From assembly GCF_947507565.1 (NCBI RefSeq), contig NC_089177.1, positions 2,726,648 through 2,790,647 on the forward strand: 64,000 nucleotides of DNA, in the 5' to 3' direction. The notes under the pieces were generated by a model. It did no database searches, was not told the DNA's origin, and worked only from the letters and a program-made list of their open reading frames with translations. Every line of letters starts with the position of its first letter. Positions within the stretch are counted from its first letter, which is position 1. This document shows, one piece after another, positions 24,542 through 35,849 of this stretch. The DNA comes from Oscarella lobularis. Lineage: Eukaryota > Porifera > Homoscleromorpha > Homosclerophorida > Oscarellidae. Both the position numbers and the translations under genes were made by a program.

Positions 24542-26127
24542 ATGGGCTGTGCTTTGAGTTCGTCCCAAAAGCGAGCCATCGAGGAACACGAGGCGGCGAA
24601 AGCCCTAGAGGCCGGCGCTGCCGCCGACGAAAAAGCGCCCAAAGAAATCAAACTCCTACTACTGGGTTCGTCCCCATGCACGCTCCCAGCTTTTTGAATT
24701 GCGTCAAATGCGTACACTTCACTCTAGGAGCCGGCGAATCCGGAAAGACGACTATTCGACGTCAAATCAAGTAGGGACGTCAGACAGGGCACATTTAGAG
24801 TCTCTACTAAACGTTCCTAGGCTCTTATTAGGAAGTGGGTTCAGCGACGAGGAGAGGATGGAGAGTCGACCCATTGTATACAGCAATACAATACAATCTC
24901 TAGCTGCAGTCATCAAAGCAATGGGAGCCCTTCAAATACCGTTAGGCAACGCGGAAAGAGCAGTAAGGAGAGGGAAGGGCTTTACTATAGTAGGGCATGG
25001 AACACCTCCTGAAGCTCCTATTGAATTTTTGATATCGCAATAAAACAGAGATCGCCTGTCTTATTGCGGTGTAGTACGAACGCTGTTGTCTTACCTCCCT
25101 TTGACGCAGTCTTTCCATCCGTTAGAATGATGCGAGATTGGTTATTGGTCAAATCGCCCAGCACGCCGATACCAAGCCGTGGTCTTTGTCTCTCGCTGAT
25201 GCAATGATACGACTTTGGAACGACGACGGCGTTCAGGAGTGTTTCGCTCGATCGAGAGAGTACCAACTTAACGATTCAGCCCAATAGTTCGTTTATTCTA
25301 CCTACAAGGAAAAGAACACGTCTAACTGCGCATTTTAGTTATCTGGGAAGTATAAGACGAATAGCTAACGAGGGCTACATACCAACAGAACAAGATATTC
25401 TACGCACACGGGTCAAGTCTACTGGGGTCATTGAAATGCCCTTCACTTATAGAAACTTCACGTTTAGGTACCCATATTTCCTTATTAATTAATTAATCAA
25501 AAATTAAGAAATAAATTCAAAACTCGATTTTAGACTGTGCGACGTGGGAGGTCAGAGATCAGAACGAAAAAAATGGATACACTGCTTCGAAAACGTGACA
25601 GCCATTCTTTTCTGCGTCGCCCTAAGTGCTTATGATCTCTTTCTCCGAGAGGACGGCGAAGTGGTATGCAGCCCTCCCCGGGGTATGCTTTAACTTTAGG
25701 TACACACGTTTCGCTTAGAATCGAATGCAGGAAAGCCTCAAATTGTTCAAGTCGATATTGCACAATAAATGGTTTACGGACACATCCGTCATACTTCTCC
25801 TAAATAAGAAGGACCTGTTCGAAGAGAAGATTCGGAATTCGCCTCTAACAGTATGCTTTCCTGAATACACCGGTAAACGAGACGACAATCTAAAGACAAA
25901 TCGTAACAAATGAAATATTATTCATTTTGATTTCAGGTTCGAACGATCCCGTCGAAGGATCTGCCTACATTCAGGCTCAGTTCGAATCGCTCAACGAAGA
26001 AACGACCGAAAAAGAGATCTTCACTCACGTCATCTGCGCCACCGACACGCAGAGCATGCAAGACGTCCTCGACGCAATTCTTCGACGAGCGATGGAGAAC
26101 ATTTTGAACGATACCGACATGCTCTAG
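24542..26127 (+). CDS. Heterotrimeric G protein alpha subunit with unusual C-terminus
   Basis: Starts at ATG 24542, [20 protein letters not shown], with Gly2 and Cys3 for myristoylation and palmitoylation. P-loop GAGESGKTT; helical domain exons with [19 protein letters not shown], then after an intron of about 160 bp [18 protein letters not shown] and [15 protein letters not shown]. Switch [15 protein letters not shown]; switch [47 protein letters not shown]. These are all G-alpha motifs with the catalytic Arg and Gln present. The last residues, [17 protein letters not shown], differ from the known Gi, Gq, Gs and G12 tails and lack the Cys used by pertussis toxin, so receptor coupling is likely different. 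The class is uncertain, nearest to Gi/o by general appearance. Confidence 0.92.
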
Positions 26128-26292
26128 ATCAACTACAACTTCAAATCATACAATTTAAAAAAAAAAGGGAGAAAAATCGGTTTGAAAAGGAATTGATGTG
26201 TTTGCCTAGTAGTATACAGTATATAGATAACGAGGTAGGAAGCACTCGCGCGGACAGTGAGCATATAATATAAAGACGACTGACTGCGGCAC

Positions 26293-29200
26293 TTACTTTT
26301 TTCTCGCCGCCGCTCGCTTCGGCAGGCCTGTGACCTGAGACACGGCCGTAGGATCTTCGTATTGCCTCAATCTTTCTCGCAACTCGGCTATCTCGGCCGA
26401 TTGGGTCTTCCTCGTCGCCTGGCCCAATTCGACGGCGCGAACTCGCGACGCGAACGTCAGCGAGTTGACCGTTTCGCCGACGTTCTTTTCGACCGGCGCC
26501 GCGTGGACGATCATCAACGTCTTCGAATTTCCACCTGCGAAAACAAAAAAAAATTATAGGAGACAAACGCCCAACTTTGTCGCGCGCGACTTTACTAAGC
26601 GAATCTTGAAGGAGATAGGTGAGCTTGGAGTTTCGGAAGGGAATGTGACTGGACTTGTTTTTGAGCGAATGTATGACGTCACCGAGACTGGAAAGCGATT
26701 TGTTGATGTTTTGAGCTTCTTTCAATCGCTCGCCTTCGGTTCCACTCTTGGCGACGCGTTCGCTTCCAGCCAAATCGATCAAATTCAGTCGACCTAATAA
26801 AGAAAGATCGCTAGTGGAGCTGAACGAGAGCCGTCTTGCTTTTTTTTACCAATGCATCTAGCACCGGTCGTTTTATTCGTGCCCTTCACTTTGACGCAGA
26901 GAAGAGCGTGAGAACGGCTGCTGTGCTCGTTCATATTCGTACAGGCGGTCGCCCTGTTTTCGCGACCCAAACTAAAAACCTGGAGAGACGTAGAACAGTG
27001 GACCTTCTGGATTTCCTATCTCTCTCTCCTCCTTTACCTCTTGCACGTCGACTCTCGCGGCGACTTGAACCCAGCATAGTCCCGGGACGTACAGGTGGCC
27101 TTCGGGATGCTGTCGAATTTCCATTTTCGCCGACGGATTCTCCCCCAAGAGATCGCGTATCTGTTCGTTGTAGATCTCCAAGACAGACATCGTGATCTCG
27201 TACGTCCAATCGAGCGCTCGTTCTTTCGCGACGGCAAACAGTTCGTCCAGCGCGCGAGGATTCACACCGGGATTTTCCTCAGGACCCTAAAACGGCAGTC
27301 GTATCCCAACGAAACGGAGAATATTTTTTCATTACCTCCATGGTATACGTCTTTCCACTGCCAGTCTGACCGTAGGCGAAAATGCAAACATTATAGCCGT
27401 CCATGCACGACGTGATCAACGTCTTCACGTCACTAAAAATCTAAGAAAGCGTCTAAACTCTCTTTGTCTACCCAAATCTCTTCTTTCATTACCTCGTCCT
27501 GAGTTGCCATCGGACGAAAGACGTTATCCATTTCAAAGGATCGCGTCGCGCCTCTTACGAAGACGTTGACGAGCTGATCGTCGTCGTAGTCGAACGAGAC
27601 GACGTGCGCCGCTTGGGCTCCCTGCCCGTCTTCGCGAATCGTCGGACGAACGCGACAGAAGACGCGAATGTTGCCCTTGAGTTCGATCACTTCGTTGTGC
27701 AATTTCTTCCGAAGGGCCATCTCGTTTTTGTACTTAACGACGAGCGTCTTGTTCGTCTCGTCGATTTTGCTAATAGCTTTCGATATCTATATAAATATTG
27801 GATGTGAAGATGGATAGACAATTTGATCGAGTGGACCTTCGTTTTTATCTGCGAGAACTCCGTTCGTACGCTCGAGTGCAAGATCCGATGAGCGGCTTTG
27901 AGATTCTCGTACTCGACTCTGACGAAATTCATTCCCTTTCCGACGTCGCTTACGTGCGTCGAAAGAAAGCGAAGTCGTCTCTTCAAATCTCGACTCGTAT
28001 TGTCGCACTCTCTCCTGAGCTGATCGAGAGCGTTTTCTTTCTCTTTGGCGGCTTGGGTCAATTTGCTGCTGACGTCTTGTTCCATTCGATGGAGTTGGTT
28101 TTTTAGTGACTCCACCTACGGTTTTGGTAATGCCACGAGGGTGAAACGGCGAAGGAGCGGGCTTGCCTGTTCTTTGCTCGATTGAAGTTGAGCACTCGTA
28201 GAGGACAAATCCATTTTGACTTTTCGCCTTTCCTCTTGTAACGTCTCCAAATCCGTTTCCTGTTCGGTGCTTAGATTCTGAAGTCCACCCAGCGCAGTCT
28301 CCAGCTCTACAACCTTAGACGCGGAAATTTTCAATGATCTATACCGTAGAACAAAGCAATACTTTTGCCGTCAATCCATTGACTTGGACTTTCAATTGAG
28401 AATTGGTTTTGACGACGTCGGATTGTTCCTTTCCCTGCTGGTCGTTCAACGCTTTGTATCTCACGATTTCCGTCTCTAGATTCTTCATCTTTTCCTTTGC
28501 AGTTTCTATAAAAAAAACGTGTCGATATCTTCTTATAAATCTCTGTGGCTATTCGTCTACCGTTCATTTGTTCGAGGTTCTTTCTCTTCATTTCGGAATC
28601 GTGAAGACTCTTTTGAATTTTTTCTCTCCGTTCTTGAATCTCTTCCTTCTCCTTATTAATCTTTTCTTTTTCCTTTCGAAAGTCGCTCAGCTTCCTTATC
28701 AATTCCCCTTTGTTCTGCTGATACGCATCATCACGAGTCTACAAACGAAGACGACGTCGTCAAGCGATGAATTTCTTAGACTATTTATTATACCTTTGTT
28801 TCTGCTTGAGCTTGAGCTAATTTCGCTTCCAACCGTTTGATATCGTCGTCCATTTTCTTGCTCACTTTCGCTTCAACTGACGCCTTTTCTTTCCCAACTA
28901 AAGCATCACACGTATATAAAACAGCAGTAGATAAAGTGAAAAGGAGATTCGCCTTTGTCTTCAGCTTGCTTCAATTGAACCATCAGCTTCTGATTGGCAG
29001 TGCGAAGGTCCGTCAATTCCCTTTCCTTCTCCTGAATCTCTTCCATTATCTAACAACAGAGTAAAATCTTAAAAAAAAGAGATGAAAAGTAGGCTCTCAC
29101 CTTGTCAGGCACGCCGTTCACCTTCACCTCTTGCTCAGGCTCAGGACGATTCTCGTGTCCGAGCCCCAACTCTTTCATTTCTTCCTTCAATTGCTTCATC

Positions 29201-29568
29201 TCTTCCTTCAGTATTCCCGCTTTCGCTTCCATATCCTCGATGCGATTCCGATCCAATGCGGCTCTCTCGCTCAACGCCGTTTTGTCTTTATGCAGCTTGC
29301 TGACTTGCTCCACCAAATTCTTCACGCTCGCTCCGCCTCTCGACGTTCCCTTCGACGCGCTCTCGTCGCCTCGCAGTCGCGCTTCCAAGTTCCGAATCGA
29401 CTCGTCCTTTTCCTCGAGCAGATCTTTCAACTCCTCGACCAATTTTTGCATTTCCGCCAGCGAATCGGCGTGCGTCTTTTGAATGAGTTTCAATTGACGA
29501 CTCTTCGACTGCTTGAGCTTGTTCAACTCAAGCCGACAAAGTCGAAGATCGGACTGAGCAATCTGAAA

Positions 29569-29599
<31 letters not shown>

Positions 29600-30060
29600 T
29601 TCAAATTAAAGAATTAAAAAATTCAAAATTAAAACTGTCAATAACGCGTCAAAAACGACCTTGACAGCGACGAGGTTTTCCTGTCGACCTCGATCTCCTT
29701 TCGTATGGCCTCGGCGAATCGCTTCGTCATCTGTGAACGCGCGGATACTAGCCTACGTCAATGGGAAGCACCGTAACTCCAACTTGATTCGACTTCTTCC
29801 TCTTCGTCCGATGGTTCTTCGGCTTCGGCGTCCGATTGGGATGATTCCGCTGTAAGTGCGAGCGTTAGGCAAACGAAGAGAAGGCAACGATTCGCTTACA
29901 ATCGAAGCCGAGTTCGCGTTTTAGCGCTTCGTCGCGATGAATTATACTTCCTGACTCTTTGGCCAGCTCTGGGCGGTGTTGTTTTGGTCCTTTGAACTAA
30001 ATAGACACGATGGGGAAACGTAACGGCGCTGGGAATGGGCTTTACAGCGTGCCTGCTCAT
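26293..30060 (-). CDS. KIFC3: C-terminal motor kinesin (kinesin-14, KIFC3-like)
   Basis: Minus-strand gene with many exons. The N-terminus can be traced to ATG 30060 (MSRHA, then an exon beginning [16 protein letters not shown]) and an acidic Ser-rich stretch. A long coiled coil runs from about 29600 to 27750 ([20 protein letters not shown] and similar heptads). The motor is at the C-terminal end: [15 protein letters not shown]-loop [25 protein letters not shown] (switch I), [18 protein letters not shown] (switch II), [17 protein letters not shown] and [15 protein letters not shown], ending RAAARKK (stop 26293-26295). The neck-then-motor order at the C-terminus defines kinesin-14, the minus-end-directed class; the motor is closest to KIFC3. 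It converges with G-alpha (165 bases). The first exons are the least certain. Confidence 0.9.
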
Positions 30061-30270
30061 TTTCTCTAGCGTTTCGAGTTACGGTTGCACATGCGCGAGT
30101 ACGTGGAAACAAAGCGAATCAATAATTAAACACAGGTAAAGACGTTATCCACTGTAACCTATTCTGAGAAATGCTTCATGCATGGGGCAGTAAAAGAGAC
30201 GTGTACAGTAATTACCAGTGAACAACTACCGTACCAGTAAGCAACCTTGCTTACGTATCATACAGTCAAA

Positions 30271-32271
30271 TCAACTTTCTGCCTCTTCTCCTCGAAGAAA
30301 CTTGGCAATCGCGTCATCTAATCCAGGTTCCTATGACACGACTGCATAATTTAATCATTAGGCGATGATTAGGAGCTTACTCCAGCTGAAGATTCTATTT
30401 CTGTCATTGCTCTCATTGCATCTCGAAATTCTCCGCGTTTTAGTGGCAAAGGAGTCGGCGCAAAATCGTCCAGAGACGTCATTGACTTCGTAGCCAAAGA
30501 GGTTCTCGTTTGCGACTTTGGGATACCTGGATCAGCGGCTTCGTCTTCACTGCTCGTCTCCGAGTCTGACTCCGAAAAATCCTTCATTGGGTCCTCTTCC
30601 AACAGGTCGTCGAGAGAGGAGGAAGCGGTAAAAATTTTGGCCTTTTTACGCTTGTGAACCATATCGTAGAGATCAGCAAAATCGTCTTCGATTTCCTCAA
30701 GACGAACGTCGAGATCATCCTGCAAATAGATGACTAAGGTTAGGCCCGTTTCTCTACGCGCTTCTAAGCGTTACTTCGAGCTTTTTGGCTTCCTCTGTGG
30801 CTTGTTTGGCGGCAAGCTTAGCTGCTTCTAGTCTCTAAAAACTGATTGGTGGAAGACTCTTTTTGATAGTAGTCTATGTCATACCGCTTTGTTTTCTCTC
30901 ACTCTCTGCACGCGTTGGTAAACTAAAGAGTACGCTTCGCTCACGGTCTTGGCCAATTCATCAGCCTAAGAATTTAATCTTCATTAATCTCATTGCCAGA
31001 CTTATTTCTCGCCGTACGTTATTATGTGTGCAGTGAAACACGTGGCACACGAATTCGCCTTGCCCCTTTTTCTGTATGAAGGCGAACACCTTCTTCTGCT
31101 TTGGATCAACGGAGCAATATGTCACACTCGTTACACGAATGTGATCCAATTGAGTCTAAAGGCACGTTAAACGTACTATTCGCACCCAATCTGTGTTCTG
31201 CTCATATACCATCGACGCTGCATTGAAAAGTTTGACGCCGTGAGGTGACACGCTAATTTTAAGTCGCTTTTTACGTTTTCCGCCAAGTTGCTTCTGTTTA
31301 GAAAGAAAGTCTCTTACATTCAGAAGAAAATTTGAATACTAAACAAACCCTGAGCATGCCAATAGCATCTTGTACAACGTTTTCTCCGCGAGCTTCGCGA
31401 ACAGCAGTGCTTCCCAAAGCCTGAAAACCCAACTTGTAGCGACACCAATAGGCTTTCTCATACATACCTTGACGTCAAACAGAGCAAGTCCTAAAGAGAA
31501 GTAGAAACTGACAATCAAGTATGCACTGCTGCAAGACAAGCTCGCCTTTTAGGTAGCCACTTCTTTCCGTCTTTTTCCTTGACAACATCTAGAAGTAAGA
31601 ACACTCGGTGAATATACCTTTGATGATGGCACTGTATACCCACCTCCTGTCTTTTGACGCGGTATTTAGCTGCGTGACGTCTGGCAATGAATCCGCGAAC
31701 AAATTTCTAATAATAAACGTGATTTGTACCGTTTTTCTGCTGTCGCTGCTAAACAATTTACGCTTACCTGAATCGTAATAACGGCACTTCGGATGCGATT
31801 ATATGTTTTTCTTTCTCTGTAGCCTCGATAGATTGTCTGTATCTTGACCGTTGCGTCGTACTTGGATCCATACTCTCGATCATAGGTCGGATTTTGGAAA
31901 TCATACTGGAACTCTTGCTCGTCAAAAAGCGGGTTATCCTTCAGCAAAGGCGATCCGATAGGGGCGTTGAACGACGTATCGACAGGCGGAGAAGGTTCAG
32001 GAGATCTCTTTTTGTTTTCCTTATTCTGTTCTCCGCGTGTCACGACTCCATTCGGCTGCCGAGAACTCAACGGCCCCGATGCAGGCGAGAGTTTCATTTG
32101 CCTTTCTCTTTCCGCCTCGCCCTCGTCGCTTTCATACTCATCGTCCTCCAGATCAGCACCACAGCACTTCTTGCGCCAGTACACGCTATAGAGGCACCAG
32201 CCGACGACCACGAGAAGCAGAAAGCCGACGATGGAGCCGGAGGCTATCAGACCTATTGTGACACTATCCAT
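30271..32271 (-). CDS. Single-pass membrane protein with IQ motifs and a PTB/PID domain
   Basis: Start taken at ATG 32271, followed at once by a membrane helix (LIASGSIVGFLLLVVVGWCL) and a KKCC stop-transfer/palmitoylation patch. The frame also stays open upstream to an ATG at 32415. An acidic and Ser/Pro-rich linker has an NPTY motif. Two IQ calmodulin-binding motifs follow (VKIQTIYRGYRERKTYNR and IQKFVRGFIARRHAAKYR). A PTB domain is then read over several exons: GYLKGLALFDVKALGSTAV, GENVVQDAIGML, KRLKISVSPHGVKLFNA, HIRVTSVTYCSVDPKQKKVF, FIQKKGQGEFVCHVFHC and ADELAKTVSEAYSLVYQ. A coiled, acidic C-terminal part ends FLRGEEAES (stop 30271-30273). PTB domains usually bind NPxY tails. The combination looks like a membrane-anchored adaptor; I know no named family with it. 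One intron (31491-31545) is GC-AG. Confidence 0.82.
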
Positions 32272-32605
32272 CAGCGTTTGTGAATCGAAACGAGTTGTTG
32301 TTCTGTTCCTCGACGTCGAATAGCAGTGGTGGCGTAAACAACCGGGACACGCCAAGCTTTGATTCCTTTGACAATCCGACGAAAATTGCGTGGGGCGTAT
32401 GTGTGTGGGCCACACACGCTATCGTTGACGCCCTAGTCCTCCCCCAAAGTAACCAAAGAGATGGGCAACACAACATGCACATCGAATTAACGCATCTTAA
32501 GCGGGGTCGTTCTGATCGAAATAAGTGGCATTGTTTACGAGAAAAAAGTTTTATTGCGAGGGTCTATATTCTGTCTACCAAAAGTGACGTCATAAATTCG
32601 AAACC
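32272..32605. other. Intergenic stretch between TBL3 and the PTB-protein gene
   Basis: About 330 bases. The part to 32415 is an open upstream extension of the PTB-protein frame without signal-peptide character, perhaps 5' leader. No repeat or RNA gene is seen. Confidence 0.35.
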
Positions 32606-35326
32606 TTACTTGTAGCGTGACGAAGATCGCCTCTTTTTTGACGGCGTAGCACTCCCTTTAGCCGGCGGACCTCTTCTTTTCTTCGTATTTTTCTGCATTT
32701 CCTTTTCCTGTTTGTCGTTCTCTTTTTCTTCTTCTTTTTCTTCTACTTCATCCTTGTCTTCATCGGAGTAAACCTCAGCAGTCGGTTCGACGTCGATAAA
32801 GAAATCGTCTCTAGGACGAGCTGTTGCTTTCTTTTTCTCTGGCTTTTTCTGCACTCCTCCAGCTTTCTCAATAGGAGCCAGAGATGCAACGCTTCCTCTC
32901 ATCGCTTCCCACGTGTATTCCACAAACTCGGAACTGACCTGAAGTCGATTCATTCGCGCCAAATGCCGTTCGCCGTACGAAATCAACCCCTCGACGGACT
33001 TCTGCATCCCGGCAAACGAAGCCAACTCGTCCGGACGGCAATGCTTTAGAATAGCGTGCAAAACCCTGTGCGCAATCCAGCAGGTACGCGCACTCGAATT
33101 CCAGGCGACGATGAAATTGACGAGCGTCTCGAGACGATCGCGTCTCAATCGATTCACAACGGGCTCAATGCGCTCGCCTCCAGACTCGATCAATCGTCCA
33201 AATACGTCGTAGAGCCGTTGAGGTTGATTCAAAGCGAGAGCCAAGTCGACAGCTTCCTCGTACTTATTCGATTGGATCATGTTAGCGAGACGTTGTCCCA
33301 TGAGGACTTCTTCCTCCAATGCAGCTCGTTCTTTTTCTTTGATTTCCTCGCTGCAATCGGACCACGTTACCAAAGTCGAATCGGCTCCGCCGGACACCAG
33401 CGTCATTTCGTTGGCGTCGAGGCAAATGGCCCACACTCTGTCGGCGTGTCCGTCGAGTGTGGCGGCCGTCAGTCCTTTCTTGATGTTCCACAGCTTTATG
33501 AGTCCGTCACTCGCGGAGGACAGCATCTGCATACCGTGGCTAATGAAAATGATTCGAAGCACCGAAGCGCCTGGATGACCTTCGAGCGTCGTAACGCACG
33601 TGCCGTCTGATATTGCCCAGATTTTGATTAATCCGTCGCCAGAACACGTTGCCAGGCAGCGGTCGACAGGAGAAAAGGCAACGCACCAGACCCCCTTCTT
33701 GTGACCCGATAGTACAGAGTGCAACGACATTTCGTCACCATCACGACCAGATAGCACTGGTAAGGTCCAGATTTTCGCCGTTTTATCCTGAGAGCCGCTT
33801 GCCAGGAGTTTATTGTTGGGCGACACGGCCACAGCGTTGATGTCTTTATCGTGAGCTTTCTGCGTGAGGAGTGGATGAAGATCGCGAGGTAGGGAATCCT
33901 GTGCGTCGTAACGAATGTCCCAAACTTTGATTGTGCTGTCTTGGGAGCCAGAGATGACGTAGGAACTGCTTCTGTTGGCGATAGATAATGCTACGGTTCC
34001 GACAGGACCCGTGTGTCCCTTCCCCACGCCAACGCACGTGAAAATATCGTCTTCTTCTTCTGCTTTCATTTTTGACCAAAGACGAATTGTGGAATCTTTT
34101 GCTCCCGTGGCAATAAGACGTCCGTCTTTTGACACGTCGACGCAGAGCACTATATCTGTGTGGCCAGAAAGAATTTGACTGCATTTCACTGATCCCACCG
34201 ATTGGATTTTTACGTCGGCACTATTCGATGCAACGACGACGTCACGGGATTCAGCGGGACCGTTGATACACTTCACGTCGAGAATCTCGTCACTGTGACC
34301 GATAAAGCGTTTCTTCAATTGAAATTTGTCATGTGAAAATTCCCAAATTAATACGTGATGATCGGACGTGACTGTGGCAAGTCGACAAGAAGGCAGAATA
34401 AATACTTGAGACAGAAACGAATCCGCGAGCATCGCGGATTGACTATGAAGGCACTTTCCATCTGACTGCCACACTTTGAGTATGCCCTTACGCCCAACTG
34501 TGATAAAGAAAAAGACCTCGTTGCTCTTTGACTTTAATTTACTGCTTCCTGGACATTTCATTGATTTCATTTCTTCATCTGACAGGGCAGCAATATTCTC
34601 CAGCTCCTCGAAAACCGGAATCGTGCGAGACGGCGTCCCTCCCTCCCAGACGTTCACGATTTTATCGCGTCCACAGCTGATGACGTTGGAATCGATAAAA
34701 TCAATTCCAGTCACAGGACTGCTGTGACCAATCAGTTCTGACGTGCACCGACTCTTCTTCAAGTCAAACGCTCGAATGACACAGTCGCCGCTACTCGCAG
34801 CGTACAACTGTCCGACACTCGTATCAGGATGAAATTTGAGAATCTGAACGACGCCAGTCGTCCGACCGCGAAAATTGTGCGTCCAGTACGAACGCGTTGC
34901 ATCCCAAATTTTGATCGTGCCGTTGCTGAAGCCGATGGCGACGAGCGTCGACGAAGCGTCGAAGACCATTTGAGACGGCGGCGACGAATGCTCGCCTTTG
35001 AACGTTCGGTTCGGACGCGACGGCGGCGACGGCGGCGGAGAGGGTCCCCCCAGTTCCCATTGGTCGATTAGACGACTGCGCGACCATCCCGTTAGGAGAA
35101 ATCGGTTGTCGGGGCTTGGAGCGAAGCAGACGATCGAGTCGCCCGCGTCGTTGTCGTCGTCGTTCCGCTTTTCTTCGCCGATCGTCGCGAGGAGCTGATC
35201 CGTTTCGACGTCGAGCCTCTTGATCGCGTTGCCGCATTGGAAGTACAGGGGATTCGATCCTTTTACCGCGCCACTCGTGAAGAAGGCACTCGTCTTCGAT
35301 AACAAGGAAAAGCTCGTTTTGAGCAT
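32606..35326 (-). CDS. TBL3: TBL3/Utp13 WD-repeat protein of the small-subunit processome
   Basis: One uninterrupted exon of 906 residues on the minus strand, start ATG 35326. At least a dozen WD repeats form two propellers; examples are IATGAKDSTIRLWSK, VISGSQDSTIKVWDIR, LASGSQDKTAKIWTLP, LATCSGDGLIKIWAIS and LSSASDGLIKLWNIK. After the last repeat comes the Utp13-type helical domain (KEKERAALEEEVLMGQRLAN, RLYDVFGRLIE, LETLVNFIVAWNSSARTCWI), which packs with other UTP-B subunits. An acidic then lysine-rich tail ends the protein, probably for nucleolar localisation. TBL3 (Utp13) acts in 18S rRNA processing. It is slightly longer than the human protein (808 as I recall). Lack of introns in a 2.7-kb CDS is unusual for this window. 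Confidence 0.92.
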   Translation of the reverse strand: MLKTSFSLLSKTSAFFTSGAVKGSNPLYFQCGNAIKRLDVETDQLLATIGEEKRNDDDNDAGDSIVCFAPSPDNRFLLTGWSRSRLIDQWELGGPSPPPSPPSRPNRTFKGEHSSPPSQMVFDASSTLVAIGFSNGTIKIWDATRSYWTHNFRGRTTGVVQILKFHPDTSVGQLYAASSGDCVIRAFDLKKSRCTSELIGHSSPVTGIDFIDSNVISCGRDKIVNVWEGGTPSRTIPVFEELENIAALSDEEMKSMKCPGSSKLKSKSNEVFFFITVGRKGILKVWQSDGKCLHSQSAMLADSFLSQVFILPSCRLATVTSDHHVLIWEFSHDKFQLKKRFIGHSDEILDVKCINGPAESRDVVVASNSADVKIQSVGSVKCSQILSGHTDIVLCVDVSKDGRLIATGAKDSTIRLWSKMKAEEEDDIFTCVGVGKGHTGPVGTVALSIANRSSSYVISGSQDSTIKVWDIRYDAQDSLPRDLHPLLTQKAHDKDINAVAVSPNNKLLASGSQDKTAKIWTLPVLSGRDGDEMSLHSVLSGHKKGVWCVAFSPVDRCLATCSGDGLIKIWAISDGTCVTTLEGHPGASVLRIIFISHGMQMLSSASDGLIKLWNIKKGLTAATLDGHADRVWAICLDANEMTLVSGGADSTLVTWSDCSEEIKEKERAALEEEVLMGQRLANMIQSNKYEEAVDLALALNQPQRLYDVFGRLIESGGERIEPVVNRLRRDRLETLVNFIVAWNSSARTCWIAHRVLHAILKHCRPDELASFAGMQKSVEGLISYGERHLARMNRLQVSSEFVEYTWEAMRGSVASLAPIEKAGGVQKKPEKKKATARPRDDFFIDVEPTAEVYSDEDKDEVEEKEEEKENDKQEKEMQKNTKKRRGPPAKGSATPSKKRRSSSRYK

Positions 35327-35368
35327 TGCGGTTGCACGTGTGATGGCACCCCCGTATAGTGAAACGAA

Positions 35369-35423
35369 GTGGATATTGGTCCGGCAGCCGGACCATTATC
35401 ATTACAGCTATTGGTCCGGCAGT
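35369..35423 (+). repeat. Left terminal inverted repeat
   Basis: Starts GTGGATATTGGTCCGGCAG and matches the reverse complement of 35850-35904 nearly base for base. Confidence 0.75.
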
Positions 35424-35465
35424 CTAGCATTATAAAGACCTGCGATAACGCCCCGTTTCCAGGGT

Positions 35466-35577
35466 TGCCGCGATAGCTCAACGGGCAGGGGGGGGTGCGG
35501 GGCCGGGGTGCGGGGAGGACCGGTTGCATGAACCACGGGGCACGTGACGGGTCGCGGGTTCGAATCCCGAAGCGTTC
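35466..35577 (+). pseudogene. tRNA-like sequence inside the inverted-repeat element
   Basis: An A-box-like TAGCTCAACGGGCAG (near 35474) and a perfect B-box-like GGGTTCGAATCCCG (35556-35569) are spaced as in tRNA-derived promoters, with a G-rich insertion between. The presumed acceptor stem does not pair and one T-stem base pair is lost, so it is not a working tRNA. The T-rich run after it (35581-35620) could stop RNA polymerase III. It looks like a tRNA-derived SINE head or a decayed tRNA. Confidence 0.5.
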
Positions 35578-35764
35578 TCGTTTATTTTTTCTTTTCTTTT
35601 TTTCTTTTTCTTTTTTTCTCCGTACCCAACCGGCAATATACGATCACCCGCGACTGTGGCTTAACCGCCCGTAGCATGGTGGTTCCAGGGGGGCGAAGCC
35701 CCCCTCTGCGACCTATGCTCATTGGGGCTGTTAAGCCCGGAGCGGGGCCGCCATCGATACCAGT

Positions 35765-35830
35765 AAGGTTTAGGGTTAGGATTGGGTTAGGTACAAGAAG
35801 AAAACGTTTTTTAGGCTAGGTTAGGTACAT
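35765..35830 (+). repeat. Degenerate TTAGG-type repeats
   Basis: Several copies of TTAGG/TTAGGG-like words (GGTTTAGGGTTAGGATTGGG and GGCTAGGTTAGG) occur inside the inverted-repeat element. They are too few and irregular to be a telomere. Confidence 0.5.
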
Positions 35831-35849
35831 GCTGGGGACACGTACGCTA

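Noticed and set aside
35466-35577. Functional tRNA gene
   Set aside because: The B-box is good but the acceptor stem does not pair and a G-rich insertion breaks the body; treated as a decayed or SINE-type tRNA sequence.
35765-35830. Telomere or interstitial telomeric array
   Set aside because: Only a few irregular TTAGG words, confined to the interior of a transposon-like unit.
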